This document shows, piece after piece, positions 7,769 to 8,190 of a DNA stretch of 8,190 bases. A program made the position numbers and the translations under genes. The notes beneath the pieces are model-generated. The model searched no databases, had not been told where the DNA came from, and saw only the letters and a program-made list of their open reading frames with translations. The stretch lies in NCBI GenBank assembly GCA_949527715.1, contig CATEWF010000046.1, positions 1-8,190 of the forward strand, read 5' to 3'. Source of the stretch: an uncultured Mycoplasmatota bacterium. Lineage in GTDB: Bacteria > Bacillota_I > Bacilli_A > Mycoplasmatales > Mycoplasmoidaceae. How positions within the stretch are numbered: the stretch's first letter is position 1; each line of letters begins with the position of its first letter.

Positions 7769-8190
7769 CTAATCAGCTGGTCTTCAACCAGTTTGTGGAA
7801 AACTACCTTTTGTTTTAATTCAGTCAAATAATTGTTGTGAAGAAGCAATTGATAGATTTAAAGATTTAACCGTTCCTGTTGGAGAAATTATTCAAATATG
7901 TATAAAGACTAAAATTTATTTTAGTTTCATATTCATCAGGTAAATCTCAGGCGATATAATTTAATTTTAAACAATCCCTAAAAATATAATCTTCAAATTC
8001 GGTTGAACTACTAGGGAATGTAATAGAAGTCAATGATGAGCAGGCTCTAAATCCATATCCCAAAATAGTTGTTAAACTAGTACAATTTTGTAAATCTACC
8101 GAAGTTAATTCTGGGGCGTTTCGAAAAGCGCTAGTACCAATTGAAGAACAATTAGATTCTTTGGCAAAAGTTAATTTTGTAATAAATGTT
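7769..8190 (-). pseudogene. BspA-like LRR lipoprotein gene, 5' end outside the window, frameshifted near its 3' end
   Basis: The frame entering at the right edge reads clear BspA-type LRR_5 repeats: SAFRNAPELTSVDLQNC, GFRACSSLTSITFP, YIFRDCLKLNYIAW. It continues to LYTYLNN and would stop at TAA 7866-7868. The neighbouring frame continues ISPTGTVKS, then LFDWIKTKGSFPQTGW, ending at TAG 7769-7771. This matches the tail of the adjacent fragment (NNIPSEGTV... YLKNRGLP..W), so reading frame was lost at 7886-7892, equivalent to a 2-base deletion or 1-base insertion in AATAATTTCTCC. It may be a pseudogene, a variant ending 39 codons short, or a sequencing error. The start and any lipobox are outside the window. 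TGA is used for Trp in both parts. Confidence 0.7.

Noticed and set aside
7654..7848. Minus-strand open frame of 64 codons
   Set aside because: It runs across the tail of the frameshifted LRR gene in a third frame, through the terminator and the poly-A tract, so it is a shadow.

Overview
The window reads as Mollicutes DNA (Mycoplasma in the broad sense). It is very AT-rich. All long reading frames lie on the minus strand, and they become continuous only if TGA is read as tryptophan (genetic code 4). The N-terminal leaders, the lipobox and the BspA-type leucine-rich repeats fit a host-associated mycoplasma, perhaps of the Malacoplasma or M. penetrans/M. iowae type. That genus-level guess is weak. 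No housekeeping gene, tRNA or rRNA was seen. This is an accessory region of surface or secreted proteins.

Layout from left to right. Positions 1-93 can fold into a long three-stem hairpin of unknown function. Positions 159-420 hold a decayed insertion-sequence-like repeat (copy A). Positions 545-3733 (minus) encode a 1062-residue exported or membrane-anchored protein of unknown function, with an internal hydrophobic hairpin and a C-terminal membrane helix. Positions 3765-4174 have no gene; they hold two hairpins and a truncated, inverted copy of the repeat (copy B). Positions 4175-6241 (minus) encode a 688-residue exported protein of unknown function. Positions 6322-6646 hold the best-preserved repeat (copy C), with 25-bp terminal inverted repeats matching at 22 positions. 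From 6731 to the right edge lies a tandem cluster of BspA-like leucine-rich-repeat lipoprotein sequences on the minus strand: a 3'-end fragment (6731-6937), an intact small lipoprotein (6934-7632) and a frameshifted copy entering from the right edge (7769-8190).

The most informative regulatory feature is upstream of the intact lipoprotein. Reading the minus strand, a terminator for the upstream copy is followed by a weak -35, a run of 16 A residues, a perfect TATAAT and an AGGAG ribosome binding site. A homopolymer between -35 and -10 is the arrangement known to drive phase variation of the vlp lipoproteins of M. hyorhinis, so this gene may switch on and off by slippage.

Together the genes look like part of a variable surface-antigen repertoire: large exported proteins separated by related repeats in mixed orientation, beside a lipoprotein array carrying fragments that could donate or receive sequence. 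No enzymatic pathway, CRISPR array or complete mobile element is visible.
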